Positions 1-9,990 of a stretch of DNA of 64,000 nucleotides are shown one piece after another (the stretch's first letter is position 1; every line of letters starts with the position of its first letter). The notes below the pieces were generated by a model, which was not told the origin of the DNA, ran no database searches, and saw only the letters and a list, made by a program, of their open reading frames with translations. A program made the position numbers and the translations under genes. Source of the stretch: Paraburkholderia flava. Its GTDB lineage: Bacteria; Pseudomonadota; Gammaproteobacteria; Burkholderiales; Burkholderiaceae. The DNA lies in contig NZ_SMRO01000002.1 in NCBI RefSeq assembly GCF_004359985.1, positions 1,437,135 through 1,501,134 of the forward strand, given 5' to 3'.

Positions 1-333
1 CAGGACATGGCGGCGAAGCTGAAGACCATGTCCGACGCGCTCGACAAGAACGGGGCATCGTTGTCGCCGAGCGATCGCGCACAGAAGCAGCGCGATCTGT
101 CGCAGCTCGATACCGACTTCCAGCGCAAGCAGCGCGAATTTCGCGAAGACCTGAACCAGCGGCGTAACGAAGAACTCGCCGCCGTGCTCGATCGCGCGAA
201 CAAGGTGATCAAGCAGATCGCCGAGCAGCAGCACTACGATCTGATCGTGCAGGAGGCGGTGTACGTCAGTCCGCGCATCGACATCACCGACCAGGTGCTG
301 AAGGCGCTTGCGGCATCGAGCACCACGAACTGA
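1..333 (+). CDS. skp: Skp/OmpH-family periplasmic chaperone, C-terminal part
   Basis: The reading frame is open from the first base, so the gene starts upstream of the window and about 110 C-terminal residues are seen. The protein is rich in charged and Gln residues (QKQRDLSQLD, QRKQREFRED) and would form the long helical arms typical of Skp, a trimeric periplasmic holdase for outer-membrane proteins. The tail HYDLIVQEAVYVSPRIDITDQVLKAL matches the conserved end of the OmpH family. It lies 30 bp ahead of lpxD, the standard proteobacterial order. The signal peptide is outside the window. Confidence 0.9.
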   Translation, partial: QDMAAKLKTMSDALDKNGASLSPSDRAQKQRDLSQLDTDFQRKQREFREDLNQRRNEELAAVLDRANKVIKQIAEQQHYDLIVQEAVYVSPRIDITDQVLKALAASSTTN

Positions 334-363
334 TTCGCCCAGGAAAGCAGGAGCAGCACACGC

Positions 364-1443
364 ATGGCATTTACGCTCGAGGACATCGTTCGGCAGTTCG
401 GCGGTGAAGTAGTCGGTGACGCGTCGCATCGGGTCGGCAGTCTTGCGCCGCTCGATCAGGCAGGCCCGGACCAGCTGGCGTTCCTCGCCAACCCGAAGTA
501 TCTGTCGCAGGTCGAGAGCACCCGTGCGGGCGCCGTGCTGATCGCGGCCGACGACCTCGCGAAGCTCGCGTCCAGCGACGCTCGCAACTTCATCGTCACA
601 CCGAACCCGTACGCTTACTTCGCCCGTATCGCGCAGACTTTCATCGATCTCGCGGCACCGAAGGTCACGCCCGGCGTGCACGCGAGCGCGACCGTCGATC
701 CGTCGGCGAAGATCGCGGCGAGCGCGGTGATTGGTCCGCATGTGACGGTCGAAGCGGGCGCGCAGATCGGCGAGAACGTGCGGCTCGACGCGAATGTATT
801 CATCGGACGCGGCACGCGCATCGGCGCAGGCTCGCATCTGTACCCGAACGTGGCCGTGTATCACGGTTGCAAGCTCGCCGAGCGCGTGATCGTGCACGCG
901 GGCGCGGTGATCGGTTCGGACGGTTTTGGCTTTGCGCCGGATTTCACCGGCGAAGGCGACGCGCGTACCGGCAGCTGGGTCAAGATTCCGCAGGTGGGCG
1001 GTGTATCGATCGCTGAAGACGTCGAGATCGGCGCAAACACGACGATCGACCGCGGCGCGATGGCCGACACGGTGATCGAGACGTGCGTGAAGATCGACAA
1101 CCTCGTGCAGATCGGCCACAACTGCAAGATCGGTGCGTACACGGTGATCGCCGGCTGCGCGGGTATCGCGGGCAGCACGACGATCGGCCGGCATTGCATG
1201 ATCGGTGGCGCGGTGGGCATTGCCGGCCACGTGACGCTCGCCGACTACGTGATCGTCACCGCGAAGTCGGGCGTGTCGAAGTCGCTGCTGAAACCCGGCA
1301 TGTACACGAGCGCGTTCCCGGCCGTCGATCATGCGGACTGGAACCGCAGCGCCGCGCTGATGCGCAATCTCGACAAGCTGCGCGACCGCATCAAGGCACT
1401 TGAAGCAGCTGCGGTGTCAGGCAGCGCCAAAAACAACGCATAA
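364..1443 (+). CDS. lpxD: UDP-3-O-(3-hydroxyacyl)glucosamine N-acyltransferase LpxD
   Basis: A 359-residue cytoplasmic enzyme of the third lipid A step: it transfers a 3-hydroxyacyl chain from ACP to the 2-amino group of UDP-acylglucosamine. An N-terminal uridine-binding domain (about residues 1-105, [10 protein letters not shown]) is followed by many hexapeptide repeats ([17 protein letters not shown] onward) forming a left-handed beta-helix, then a C-terminal helix ([14 protein letters not shown]). The conserved IGHNCKIG segment contains the expected catalytic His region. Length fits the family. A purine-rich stretch (AGGAAAGCAGGAG) precedes the ATG. Confidence 0.97.
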   Translation: MAFTLEDIVRQFGGEVVGDASHRVGSLAPLDQAGPDQLAFLANPKYLSQVESTRAGAVLIAADDLAKLASSDARNFIVTPNPYAYFARIAQTFIDLAAPKVTPGVHASATVDPSAKIAASAVIGPHVTVEAGAQIGENVRLDANVFIGRGTRIGAGSHLYPNVAVYHGCKLAERVIVHAGAVIGSDGFGFAPDFTGEGDARTGSWVKIPQVGGVSIAEDVEIGANTTIDRGAMADTVIETCVKIDNLVQIGHNCKIGAYTVIAGCAGIAGSTTIGRHCMIGGAVGIAGHVTLADYVIVTAKSGVSKSLLKPGMYTSAFPAVDHADWNRSAALMRNLDKLRDRIKALEAAAVSGSAKNNA

Positions 1444-1560
1444 AGCAACGCATAAAAAGCGCGTGCCGCCGCGGGAACCGGAGACCGGCGGCATGTGCGA
1501 TCAACCCATCATCAGCATTCGCAGTCACCGTCGCGCCTTTCAAGCGTGAGCAGAAACACC

Positions 1561-2025
1561 ATGAGCACCGAAAAAATCAATCTCGACATCCACAAGATTC
1601 TCACGCTGCTGCCGCACCGCTACCCGATCCTGCTGGTGGACCGGGTGCTCGAACTCGAGCCGCACAAGAGCATCAAAGCGCTGAAGAACGTGACGATCAA
1701 CGAGCCGTATTTCACGGGGCACTTTCCGAAGCGCCCGGTGATGCCCGGCGTGCTGATTCTCGAGGCACTGGCCCAGACGGCCGCGCTTCTGACGTTCTCG
1801 GACGAGCCGCATGATCCGGCCAACACGCTTTATCTGTTCGTCGGTATCGACAATGCGCGTTTCAAGCGGGTCGTCGAACCGGGCGACCAGCTGATCCTCG
1901 ACGTGACGTTCGAGCGCCACATGCGCGGGATCTGGAAGTTCAAGGCGCGCGCGACAGTGGACGGTGCAGTCGCGGCGGAAGCCGACCTGATGTGCGCGGT
2001 CCGTCAAACGGATACCGACGCCTGA
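1561..2025 (+). CDS. fabZ: 3-hydroxyacyl-[ACP] dehydratase FabZ
   Basis: A 154-residue hot-dog-fold dehydratase of type II fatty acid synthesis. The ATG at 1561 gives [20 protein letters not shown], the expected family start; the longer frame from 1495 adds low-complexity sequence without family resemblance. [14 protein letters not shown] is the signature, and [19 protein letters not shown] carries the catalytic His54 and Glu68. It sits between lpxD and lpxA, so hydroxyacyl-ACP is partitioned between phospholipid and lipid A synthesis within one operon. Confidence 0.97.
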   Translation: MSTEKINLDIHKILTLLPHRYPILLVDRVLELEPHKSIKALKNVTINEPYFTGHFPKRPVMPGVLILEALAQTAALLTFSDEPHDPANTLYLFVGIDNARFKRVVEPGDQLILDVTFERHMRGIWKFKARATVDGAVAAEADLMCAVRQTDTDA

Positions 2026-2120
2026 GTAATCCGTCGTCCTGCGGCGGTAGCGAGGTTCGCGCCGCTAGCGGCTGGCGGGCCGCCGCCACCGGACGACACC
2101 ACGGAAAGTAGCGAGGACGC

Positions 2121-2909
2121 ATGAGCAGGATTCATCCCACCGCGATCGTCGAACCGGGCGCCCAGCTCGACGAAACGGTCGAAATCGGACCCTACGCGAT
2201 CGTCGGCGCCCACGTGACGATCGGCGCACGCACGACGGTCGGCTCGCATAGCGTGATCGAAGGTCACACGACGATCGGCGAAGACAACCGCATCGGCCAT
2301 TACGCGTCGGTCGGCGGTCGTCCGCAGGACATGAAGTACAAGGACGAGCCGACCCGGCTCGAGATCGGCAACCGCAACACGATCCGCGAATTCACGACGA
2401 TCCACACCGGCACGGTGCAGGACTCGGGCGTGACGATCGTCGGCGACGACAACTGGATCATGGCGTACGTGCATCTCGGCCACGATTGCCGCGTCGGCAA
2501 CAACGTGATCCTGGCGAGCAACGCGCAGATGGCAGGCCACGTGGTGATCGGCGACTTCGCGATCGTCGGCGGCATGTCGGGCGTGCATCAGTTCGTGCGG
2601 ATCGGCGCGCATTCGATGCTCGGCGGCGCGTCGGCATTGGTGCAGGACATTCCGCCGTTTGTGATGGCCGCCGGCAACAAGGCAGAGCCGCACGGGATCA
2701 ACGTCGAAGGCCTGCGTCGTCGCGGCTTCTCGGCGGATGCGATCTCCGCGCTGCGCTCCGCGTACCGGATGCTGTACAAGAACGGCCTGTCGCTCGAAGA
2801 CGCAAAGGTTCAGCTGCGTGAACTCGCGTCCGCGGGTGGCGACGGCGATGCACCGGTCAAGTCGCTGGCCGACTTCATCGACGCGTCGCAACGCGGCATC
2901 ATCCGCTAA
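2121..2909 (+). CDS. lpxA: Acyl-[ACP]-UDP-N-acetylglucosamine O-acyltransferase LpxA
   Basis: First committed enzyme of lipid A synthesis, 262 residues. Hexapeptide repeats ([20 protein letters not shown]) fill about residues 1-190, followed by the helical C-terminal domain ([21 protein letters not shown]). [13 protein letters not shown] contains H118 and H121; the latter corresponds to the catalytic His of E. coli LpxA. The gene follows fabZ by 95 bp and is separated from lpxB by three bases, so lpxA and lpxB are almost certainly co-transcribed. Confidence 0.97.
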   Translation: MSRIHPTAIVEPGAQLDETVEIGPYAIVGAHVTIGARTTVGSHSVIEGHTTIGEDNRIGHYASVGGRPQDMKYKDEPTRLEIGNRNTIREFTTIHTGTVQDSGVTIVGDDNWIMAYVHLGHDCRVGNNVILASNAQMAGHVVIGDFAIVGGMSGVHQFVRIGAHSMLGGASALVQDIPPFVMAAGNKAEPHGINVEGLRRRGFSADAISALRSAYRMLYKNGLSLEDAKVQLRELASAGGDGDAPVKSLADFIDASQRGIIR

Positions 2910-2912
2910 CCG

Positions 2913-4082
2913 ATGACGCTGCAACCCAGTCCGCTACGGCTCGCGATGGTGGCCGGCGAGCCGTCCGGCGACCTGCTCGCGGCGTCGCTGCTCAACGGGC
3001 TGGCGGCGCGCCTGCCCGAGGGCACGCAGTACTACGGCATCGGCGGTCCGCGCATGACGACGGCGGGCTTCGAAGCCCACTGGTCGATGGACCGTCTCAC
3101 GGTGCGCGGCTATGTCGAAGCGCTGCGGCACATTCCCGATATTCTCAGCGTCCGCAATGAGCTGAAGCGTCAGCTGCTCGCCGAGCCGCCCGACGTCTTC
3201 ATCGGCGTCGATGCGCCCGATTTCAACTTCGGTCTCGAGCACTCGCTGCGCGATGCGGGCATTCCGACGGTGCACTTCGTGTGCCCGTCGATCTGGGCAT
3301 GGCGCGGCGGCCGGATCAAGAAAATCGCGAAGGCCGTCGACCACATGCTGTGCGTGTTTCCGTTCGAAACCGCGCTGCTCGAAAAGTCCGGGGTCGCTGC
3401 GACCTACGTGGGCCATCCGCTCGCCGACGAGATCCCGCTCGAACCCGACACCGCCGGCGCGCGCCGCACACTGGGGCTGCCGGAAAGCGGTCCGGTGATC
3501 GCGGTGCTGCCGGGCAGCCGGCGCTCCGAGATCGACCTGATCGGCCCGACCTTCTTCGATGCGATGGCGCTGATGCAGCAGCGCGAGCCGGGTGTCCGGT
3601 TCGTGATGCCGGCCGCGACGCCGGCGCTGCGCGCACTGCTGCAGCCGCTAATCGATGCGCATCCCGGCCTCGCACTGACGGTCACCGACGGCCAGTCGCA
3701 GGTCGCGATGACGGCCGCCGACGCGATCCTCGTGAAGAGCGGCACCGTCACGCTCGAAGCCGCGCTGCTGAAAAAGCCGATGGTGATCTCGTACAAGGTG
3801 CCCTGGCTGACCGGGCAGATCATGCGTCGGCAGGGTTATCTGCCGTACGTCGGGCTGCCGAACATTCTCGCAGGCCGCTTCGTCGTGCCGGAAATCCTGC
3901 AGCACTTCGCGACGCCCGAGGCGCTCGCCGACGCGACGTTGACGCAGTTGCGCGACGACGCGAACCGGCGCACGCTGACGGAAATCTTCACGGAGATGCA
4001 TCACGTGTTGAAGCAGAATACCGCGCAGCGTGCGGCGGAAGCGGTGGCGGGCGTGCTCGACGCGCGCAGGGCGTCGCGATGA
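2913..4082 (+). CDS. lpxB: Lipid-A-disaccharide synthase LpxB
   Basis: A 389-residue GT19 glycosyltransferase that joins UDP-diacylglucosamine and lipid X into the lipid A disaccharide at the inner membrane. The N-terminal [14 protein letters not shown] motif, the GVDAPDFNF segment and the nucleotide-binding region [10 protein letters not shown] are characteristic. The stop codon overlaps the rnhB start (ATGA). Start choice rests on the canonical MVAGEPSGD beginning, about ten residues in. Confidence 0.97.
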   Translation: MTLQPSPLRLAMVAGEPSGDLLAASLLNGLAARLPEGTQYYGIGGPRMTTAGFEAHWSMDRLTVRGYVEALRHIPDILSVRNELKRQLLAEPPDVFIGVDAPDFNFGLEHSLRDAGIPTVHFVCPSIWAWRGGRIKKIAKAVDHMLCVFPFETALLEKSGVAATYVGHPLADEIPLEPDTAGARRTLGLPESGPVIAVLPGSRRSEIDLIGPTFFDAMALMQQREPGVRFVMPAATPALRALLQPLIDAHPGLALTVTDGQSQVAMTAADAILVKSGTVTLEAALLKKPMVISYKVPWLTGQIMRRQGYLPYVGLPNILAGRFVVPEILQHFATPEALADATLTQLRDDANRRTLTEIFTEMHHVLKQNTAQRAAEAVAGVLDARRASR

Positions 4083-4798
4083 ATGCGACTCGTCGTGCGC
4101 GTGGTGCGTCGCAGAGCGGTCTCGATTTCGACAAGCCCGACGATATCGTCTGCGGTGTCGATGAAGCGGGGCGCGGTCCGCTGGCTGGACCGGTCGTCGC
4201 CTCTGCGGTGATCCTCGATCCCAAGCGCCCGATTCTCGGACTCGACGATTCGAAAGTGCTGAGCGCGAAGAAGCGCGAGGAGCTTTACGAGAAGATCGTC
4301 GAGCGGTCGCTCGCGTATTGCGTCGCGTCTGCCTCGGTCGAAGAAATCGACACCATCAACATCCTGCACGCCACGATGCTCGCGATGAAGCGTGCGGTCG
4401 AAGGTCTCGCGATCGTGCCGACGCTCGCGAAGATCGATGGCAATCGCTGTCCGCAGCTGAGTGTGCGGAGCGTTGCGATCGTCGGCGGCGATGCGCTCGT
4501 GCCGAGCATCTCCGCTGCGTCGATTCTCGCGAAGGTCACACGTGACCGGATGCTGCTCGAACTGCATCAGACTTTTCCTCTCTACGGCTTCAATGCGCAT
4601 GCGGGCTACGGCACGCCGCAGCACCTCGCGGCATTGCGCGAGCACGGCCCGTGTGAACACCACCGCCGTTCGTTCGCACCGGTGCGTGAAGCGCATCTGC
4701 GGCTCGCGGGCGGCGCGATGGGTGCGACGGTCCGCGTCGTCACCGTAGCACTCGATACCCCCGACGACGACGCGTTCGGCGAACGCGTCGCGTTCTGA
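4079..4798 (+). CDS. rnhB: Ribonuclease HII
   Basis: A 239-residue nuclease that cleaves RNA in RNA-DNA hybrids and removes misincorporated ribonucleotides. [20 protein letters not shown] is the RNase HII signature carrying the first Asp-Glu metal ligands, and KIDGN supplies the next Asp. The ATG at 4079 overlaps the lpxB stop, indicating translational coupling. The frame stays open far upstream, but that extension is Arg/Ala-rich shadow of lpxB. The C-terminal tail after HLRLAGG is slightly extended. Confidence 0.95.
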   Translation: MNATRRARGASQSGLDFDKPDDIVCGVDEAGRGPLAGPVVASAVILDPKRPILGLDDSKVLSAKKREELYEKIVERSLAYCVASASVEEIDTINILHATMLAMKRAVEGLAIVPTLAKIDGNRCPQLSVRSVAIVGGDALVPSISAASILAKVTRDRMLLELHQTFPLYGFNAHAGYGTPQHLAALREHGPCEHHRRSFAPVREAHLRLAGGAMGATVRVVTVALDTPDDDAFGERVAF

Positions 4799-4819
4799 TC
4801 TCCTGGTTTTACGCAGCCT

Positions 4820-5602
4820 GTGAAAGCGATCACGTCGCGGGACAATCCGCTCTATAAGCACCTGAAGGCACTGGCCGGCTCGACGCATCAACAGCGTCGC
4901 AGCGGCCACGCGTTGCTCGAAGGTTTCCATCTTGCGAGCGCGTATCTCGATGCAGTCGGTCAGCCGGAAACCTGCGTCGTAACCGAAGGCGCGCTCGATC
5001 ACGACGAAGCACGCGCGATCGTCGAACGCATCGACGCATCGCACGTTGTGACGCTGCCGGATGCGCTGTTCGGACAGCTGTCGACGGTCGTGAACGGCAT
5101 GGGGATGCTGCTGCTCGTCGAGCGGCCGGTTATGCCGTTGCCTGAACGTGTGTCAGAGACGTGTGTGGTGCTCGACGGCATTCAGGATGCGGGCAACGTC
5201 GGCTCGATCCTGCGCAGCGCGGCGGCTGCCGGTATCGGGCACGTGTTCTGCGCGCCGGGCACGGTGTACGCGTGGTCGTCGAAGGTATTGCGTGCCGGAA
5301 TGGGCGCGCACTTCCTGCTGCAGATTCACGAGGACGTCGAGCCTAACGCATTACGCGAACGTCTCGCGGTGCCGTCCGCGATCACCGATTCGCACGGCGC
5401 GCAAGCGCTGTACGACTGCGATCTGAGCGGGCCGATTGCGTGGGTGTTCGGCAACGAAGGGGCGGGCGTGTCGCCGTTCTGGCGCGAGGCCGCGACGCAG
5501 CGCGTGACGATTCCGCAGCCGGGTGGAATGGAATCGCTGAACGTCGCTGCGGCCGCCGCTGTCTGTCTGTTCGAACAGTGCAGACAGCAGCGCAACAGCT
5601 AG
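4820..5602 (+). CDS. SpoU/TrmH-family RNA 2'-O-ribose methyltransferase
   Basis: A 260-residue SPOUT-fold methyltransferase starting at GTG, 21 bp after rnhB. The N-terminal domain (about residues 1-100: ITSRDNPLYKHLKALAGSTHQQRRSGHALLEG) is the substrate-binding part common to the RlmB/TsnR group. The knotted SAM-binding domain carries VVLDGIQDAGNVGSILRSAAAAG, WVFGNEGAGVSP and IPQPGGMESLNVAAAAAVCLFE, the three SpoU motifs. Target nucleotide (rRNA or tRNA) cannot be deduced from sequence alone. Confidence 0.92.
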   Translation: MKAITSRDNPLYKHLKALAGSTHQQRRSGHALLEGFHLASAYLDAVGQPETCVVTEGALDHDEARAIVERIDASHVVTLPDALFGQLSTVVNGMGMLLLVERPVMPLPERVSETCVVLDGIQDAGNVGSILRSAAAAGIGHVFCAPGTVYAWSSKVLRAGMGAHFLLQIHEDVEPNALRERLAVPSAITDSHGAQALYDCDLSGPIAWVFGNEGAGVSPFWREAATQRVTIPQPGGMESLNVAAAAAVCLFEQCRQQRNS

Positions 5603-5624
5603 GCGTTCAATACGTTCTGATACG

Positions 5625-6440
5625 TCAATACGACGGCTTGTCGAGCTTGATTTCCTGCAGGATCGTCGTCGCGATCTCTTCGATCGACTTGTGCGTTGAC
5701 GACAGCCACTTCACATTTTCCCGCCGCATCATCGCTTCCGCTTCGTTGATCTCGTAGCGGCAGTTTTCGATCGCCGCGTACTTGCTGCCTGGGCGGCGCT
5801 CGTTGCGGATCTCTGACAGGCGCTGGGGGTCGATCGATAATCCGAACATCTTCTGGCGGTGCGCTAGCAGCGGCGTCGGCAGCTTGCCGCGCTCAAAATC
5901 TTCCGGAATCAACGGATAGTTTGCCGCCTTCACCCCATACTGCATCGCCAGATAAAGGCTCGTCGGCGTCTTTCCGCTGCGCGACACGCCCACGAGGATC
6001 ACATCGGCATCGGCGAGGTTGCGGTTCGACTGGCCGTCGTCGTGTGCGAGCGAGAAGTTGATCGCCTCGATGCGGTTCTTGTACTCCTCGGTATCGGCGT
6101 TCTGGTGACCGCGGCCCATCGCGTGGCTCGACTTCAGCTCCAGTTCCTGTTCAAGTGGCTCGACGAAAGTCTGGAACATATCGAGCACCAGCGCATTCGA
6201 ACCCTTGACGATCTGGTTTGACGCGCTATCGACGAGCGTCGTGAACACGATCGGCCGGCGGCCTTCGACTTCACCCGCTTCGTTGATTTTTTCGAGCGTC
6301 GCGTAGGCCTTCTCGGTCGAATCGACGAACGGCACGCGGACGAGGCGGAATTTCTGGTCGAACTGGGAGAGGATCGAATGCGCGAAGGTTTCGGCAGTGA
6401 TCCCGGTTCCGTCGGAAACGATGAATACGGTGGGCGGCAT
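5625..6440 (-). CDS. ppsR: PEP synthase regulatory protein (bifunctional kinase/pyrophosphorylase, DUF299)
   Basis: A 271-residue regulator that inactivates and reactivates PEP synthase by ADP-dependent phosphorylation and Pi-dependent dephosphorylation of a threonine beside its catalytic His. The P-loop-like [11 protein letters not shown] (residues 151-161) is the family hallmark; the N-terminus [21 protein letters not shown] also fits. It is divergent to ppsA across a 524-bp regulatory region, the usual genomic pairing of enzyme and regulator. It is convergent with the methyltransferase gene, with only 22 bp between the stops. Confidence 0.95.
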   Translation of the reverse strand: MPPTVFIVSDGTGITAETFAHSILSQFDQKFRLVRVPFVDSTEKAYATLEKINEAGEVEGRRPIVFTTLVDSASNQIVKGSNALVLDMFQTFVEPLEQELELKSSHAMGRGHQNADTEEYKNRIEAINFSLAHDDGQSNRNLADADVILVGVSRSGKTPTSLYLAMQYGVKAANYPLIPEDFERGKLPTPLLAHRQKMFGLSIDPQRLSEIRNERRPGSKYAAIENCRYEINEAEAMMRRENVKWLSSTHKSIEEIATTILQEIKLDKPSY

Positions 6441-6964
6441 CGGGTGGGGCTAAAACATGAGCGTGCTGACGCGGCAGCATCGCCCGGCTGGAACAGCACC
6501 GCGGATGCGCCGTCCGGCGGGCTGGCCGGAGAAGCGGCGGCGTCGCCGCGGCGCGCCTTGGGTCGCGCGGTGGGCGCCGGTGCCGACCGTTGCCTCGTAA
6601 GGCCCGACGGCGGTCCAGGTGCACGTTCGACGCGCAATTCTCGTCCGACTGTCACATTTCTGGAGTCGGCACGGTAGAATAGCGGCAACCTGTTGGATAA
6701 GCAATTGCAGGCGAACCGCCATCCATATTCGGCTATCGCCACGCTTTTTGATCGCAATCCGCGCAGTCTGCATGCAAATCCGGCGAACGCTCCATTTCGT
6801 CGCTCACGCAACGCAACCAGCGCGCACGGTGCCACCGCGCATCCGACCGTATCCGCGATTGCTTCTCCAACAGGTTGTGCAAGGCGCGTCCACCGCTTCT
6901 TATAAGCGCACGCGTTCAAGCCCACTTGCGCAATCGAGCATTTTTTCCACACTTAGGGGCTTGT
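6441..6964. promoter_or_regulatory. Divergent ppsR/ppsA regulatory region with inverted repeat copies
   Basis: No gene is apparent in this 524-bp interval. It contains two copies of AACCTGTTGGANAAGC in opposite orientation: 6687-6702 (forward) and 6861-6876 (reverse), 15 of 16 positions matching. A TAGAAT hexamer at 6675-6680 and a TATAAG hexamer at 6901-6906 are possible -10 elements toward ppsA, but neither has a convincing -35. The purine-rich TAGGGG just before the ppsA ATG may serve as ribosome binding site. Confidence 0.45.
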
Positions 6965-9379
6965 ATGACTAACGCAGTTAACGTCGCAAAGGATCAGGCG
7001 TATGTAATTCCGTTCGAGCAGTTGCGCATGACCGATGTAGAAGTCGTCGGAGGGAAGAACGCGTCCCTCGGCGAGATGATCAGCCAGCTTGCTCAGGCCG
7101 GCGTGCGCGTGCCCACGGGCTTCGCCACGACGGCGCTCGCGTTCCGCGAGTTCCTGCATCACAACACGCTCACCGAACGCATCGCACAGCGTCTCGAAAC
7201 GCTCGATATCGACGACGTGAAGGCACTTGCCGAAGCCGGCAAGGAGATCCGTCAATGGATCATCGATGCGCCGATGCAGCCGCGTCTCGAAGAAGAAATC
7301 CGCGCGCAGTTCGTGACGCTCACGCAAAGCTCGCCGGAAGAACTGTCGTTCGCAGTCCGCTCGTCGGCCACGGCGGAAGATCTGCCGGACGCATCGTTTG
7401 CCGGTCAGCAGGAAAGCTACCTGAACGTCGTCGGCATCGAAGACGTGCTCGACCGCATGAAGCACGTGTTCGCGTCGCTGTATAACGACCGCGCCATTTC
7501 CTATCGCGTCCACAAGGGCTTCACGCATGCCGAGGTCGCGTTGTCTGCGGGCGTGCAGCGCATGGTCCGCTCGGACGTCGGCGCAGCGGGCGTGATGTTC
7601 ACGCTCGATACCGAATCGGGCTTCAAGGACGCGGTGTTCATCACGTCGAGCTACGGCCTCGGTGAAACCGTCGTGCAGGGCGCCGTGAATCCGGACGAGT
7701 TCTACGTCTTCAAGACCACGCTCGCGCAGGGCAAGTACCCGATCATCCGCCGCTCGATCGGCTCGAAGCTGATCAAGATGGAATTCACGAAGCCGGGCGA
7801 GCCGGGCCGCGTGAAGACCGTCGACGTCGCACACGAACAGCGCAACCGCTTCTCGATCACCGACGAAGACGTGATCGAACTCGCGAAATACGCGGTCATC
7901 ATCGAGCAGCATTACCAGCGTCCGATGGACATCGAGTGGGGCAAGGACGGCCGCGACGGCAAGATCTTCATCCTGCAGGCACGTCCCGAAACGGTGAAGA
8001 GCCAGGCAGCGGGCAAGGCCGAGCAGCGCTTCAAGCTGAAGGGCCAGTCGAACGTGCTCGCCACCGGTCGCGCGATCGGTCAGAAGATCGGCGCGGGTCC
8101 TGTGCGCGTGATTCACGATCCGTCCGAAATGGAACGCGTGCAGCCGGGCGATGTGCTGGTCGCCGACATGACCGACCCGAACTGGGAGCCGGTGATGAAG
8201 CGCGCGGCGGCGATCGTCACGAATCGCGGCGGCCGTACTTGCCACGCGGCGATCATCGCGCGCGAGCTGGGTGTGCCGGCGGTGGTCGGCTGCGGCGACG
8301 CAACCGACATACTGAAGGACGGCGCGCTCGTTACCGTATCGTGCGCGGAAGGCGACGAAGGCCGCATCTATGACGGCCTGCTCGAAACCGAAGTGACCGA
8401 GGTGCAGCGCGGCGAACTGCCGCCGATCCCCGTCAAGATCATGATGAACGTCGGTAACCCGCAGCTCGCATTCGACTTCTCGCAGCTGCCGAACGCAGGC
8501 GTCGGTCTCGCGCGGCTGGAATTCATCATCAACAACAACATCGGCGTGCACCCGAAGGCGATCCTCGAGTACCCGAACGTCGATCAGGATCTGAAGAAGG
8601 CAGTCGAGAGCGTCGCGCGCGGCCACGCATCACCGCGCGCGTTCTATGTCGACAAGCTGACCGAAGGGATCGCGACGATCGGCGCGGCGTTCTATCCGAA
8701 GCCCGTGATCGTGCGTCTGTCGGACTTCAAGTCGAACGAGTACAAGAAGCTGATCGGCGGTTCGCGTTATGAGCCGGACGAAGAAAATCCGATGCTCGGT
8801 TTCCGTGGCGCGTCGCGTTACATCGCGGAAGACTTCGCCGAAGCGTTCCAGATGGAGTGCATCGCGCTGAAGAAGGTCCGCGAAGAGATGGGCCTCGACA
8901 ACGTCGAGATCATGGTGCCGTTCGTGCGTACGCTGAAGCAGGCGGAACGTGTGGTCGGGCTGCTCGAGAAGTTCGGCCTGAAACGCGGCGTGAACGGTCT
9001 GCGGCTGATCATGATGTGCGAAGTGCCGTCGAACGCGATTCTCGCTGAAGAATTCCTGCAATTCTTCGACGGTTTCTCGATCGGTTCGAACGACCTCACG
9101 CAGCTCACGCTCGGCCTCGATCGCGACTCCGGCATGGAACTGCTCGCAGTCGATTTCGATGAGCGCGATCCGGCGGTGAAGTTCATGCTGAAACGCGCGA
9201 TCGAAACCTGCCTGCGCCTCGACAAGTACGTCGGCATCTGCGGCCAGGGCCCGTCGGATCATCCGGACTTCGCACAGTGGCTGACCGACGAAGGCATCGC
9301 GTCGATCTCGCTGAACCCGGACACGATCATCGAGACGTGGCAGGCGCTCGCAAAATCGGGCAAGCAGGCAGCGCAGTAA
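6965..9379 (+). CDS. ppsA: Phosphoenolpyruvate synthase (pyruvate, water dikinase)
   Basis: An 804-residue gluconeogenic enzyme that converts pyruvate and ATP to PEP, AMP and phosphate. Domains in order: ATP-grasp ([14 protein letters not shown] near the start), swivelling phosphohistidine domain with [15 protein letters not shown] (catalytic His427) and the PEP-binding TIM barrel ending in [17 protein letters not shown] with Cys759. The ATG at 6965 ([14 protein letters not shown]) is chosen over an in-frame start 30 codons upstream because it matches family length and follows TAGGGG. A strong intrinsic terminator follows the gene. Confidence 0.96.
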   Translation: MTNAVNVAKDQAYVIPFEQLRMTDVEVVGGKNASLGEMISQLAQAGVRVPTGFATTALAFREFLHHNTLTERIAQRLETLDIDDVKALAEAGKEIRQWIIDAPMQPRLEEEIRAQFVTLTQSSPEELSFAVRSSATAEDLPDASFAGQQESYLNVVGIEDVLDRMKHVFASLYNDRAISYRVHKGFTHAEVALSAGVQRMVRSDVGAAGVMFTLDTESGFKDAVFITSSYGLGETVVQGAVNPDEFYVFKTTLAQGKYPIIRRSIGSKLIKMEFTKPGEPGRVKTVDVAHEQRNRFSITDEDVIELAKYAVIIEQHYQRPMDIEWGKDGRDGKIFILQARPETVKSQAAGKAEQRFKLKGQSNVLATGRAIGQKIGAGPVRVIHDPSEMERVQPGDVLVADMTDPNWEPVMKRAAAIVTNRGGRTCHAAIIARELGVPAVVGCGDATDILKDGALVTVSCAEGDEGRIYDGLLETEVTEVQRGELPPIPVKIMMNVGNPQLAFDFSQLPNAGVGLARLEFIINNNIGVHPKAILEYPNVDQDLKKAVESVARGHASPRAFYVDKLTEGIATIGAAFYPKPVIVRLSDFKSNEYKKLIGGSRYEPDEENPMLGFRGASRYIAEDFAEAFQMECIALKKVREEMGLDNVEIMVPFVRTLKQAERVVGLLEKFGLKRGVNGLRLIMMCEVPSNAILAEEFLQFFDGFSIGSNDLTQLTLGLDRDSGMELLAVDFDERDPAVKFMLKRAIETCLRLDKYVGICGQGPSDHPDFAQWLTDEGIASISLNPDTIIETWQALAKSGKQAAQ

Positions 9380-9450
9380 GCACGGCAGCGATCGCTGCGG
9401 CAACCTGACCCAGGGATCGCGGCTGTAAATACAAGTAAGGTTCGTGCTAT

Positions 9451-9481
9451 AACACCCCGGAGATCCGGGGTGTTTTGTTTT
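9451..9481 (+). terminator. Rho-independent terminator after ppsA
   Basis: A perfect 10-bp stem, AACACCCCGG / CCGGGGTGTT, with loop AGAT, followed directly by a TTGTTTT tract. It ends 11 bp before the NfeD start codon, so it separates ppsA from the NfeD/stomatin operon. Confidence 0.9.
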
Positions 9482-9492
9482 GGGAGACCGAC

Positions 9493-9939
9493 GTGGCAAC
9501 AGGCGCACTCTTGTGGTGGGGCGCAGCGGGCGTGTTGATCGTGCTGGAACTGCTGACCGGCACGTTCTATCTGCTGATGATCGCATTGGGGGTTATTGCC
9601 GGCGGGCTCGCGCATTGGGCCGGCGCGGCGCCGCATGTGCAGTTCGGCTGCGCGGCGGCGGTGGCGGCAGTGGCCGTGATCGTGCTGCGCCGTTCGCGCT
9701 TCGGCGGCCGGCGCGCACGCGTCGACGCGGCGACGAACCCGGACGTGAATCTCGACATCGGCGCGACGCTGACCGTCGCCGAATGGCGCGACGGCCGCGC
9801 GCGCACGAACTACCGCGGCGCGCAGTGGGACGTCGAACTCGCACCGGGCGAGCCCGAGGACGCACGGCTCTACGAAATCACCGCATTGCGCGGCAACCGG
9901 CTGATCGTCGCCGCGCACAGACAGCCGGCACACGCGTAG
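9493..9939 (+). CDS. NfeD-family membrane protein
   Basis: A 148-residue protein with three hydrophobic segments (ALLWWGAAGVLIVLELLTG, FYLLMIALGVIAGGLAHW, FGCAAAVAAVAVIVL), then a soluble C-terminal OB-like beta domain (LDIGATLTVAEWRDGRARTNYRGAQWDVEL). That layout is the NfeD family, which pairs with SPFH/stomatin proteins in membrane microdomain organisation. The GTG at 9493 is preferred because GGGAG lies a few bases upstream; a TTG at 9475 would put the start inside the ppsA terminator. The stomatin gene follows by 51 bp. Confidence 0.88.
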   Translation: MATGALLWWGAAGVLIVLELLTGTFYLLMIALGVIAGGLAHWAGAAPHVQFGCAAAVAAVAVIVLRRSRFGGRRARVDAATNPDVNLDIGATLTVAEWRDGRARTNYRGAQWDVELAPGEPEDARLYEITALRGNRLIVAAHRQPAHA

Positions 9940-9990
9940 CCGCATCGGTCGTCGCCGGCTGGAACATCATTACAACCGCAAAGGACTCGA

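Noticed and set aside
2004..2924. Long minus-strand open frame opposite lpxA
   Set aside because: Composition is Arg/His/Ala-rich and it lies entirely antisense to a clear lpxA; high GC produces such shadow frames.
3281..4078. Upstream in-frame extension of rnhB
   Set aside because: The extension overlaps lpxB out of frame, has no RNase HII resemblance, and the ATG at 4079 gives the family length.
6953..8626. 557-codon minus-strand frame opposite ppsA
   Set aside because: Antisense shadow; composition is His/Arg/Asp-rich with no domain, while ppsA is unambiguous.
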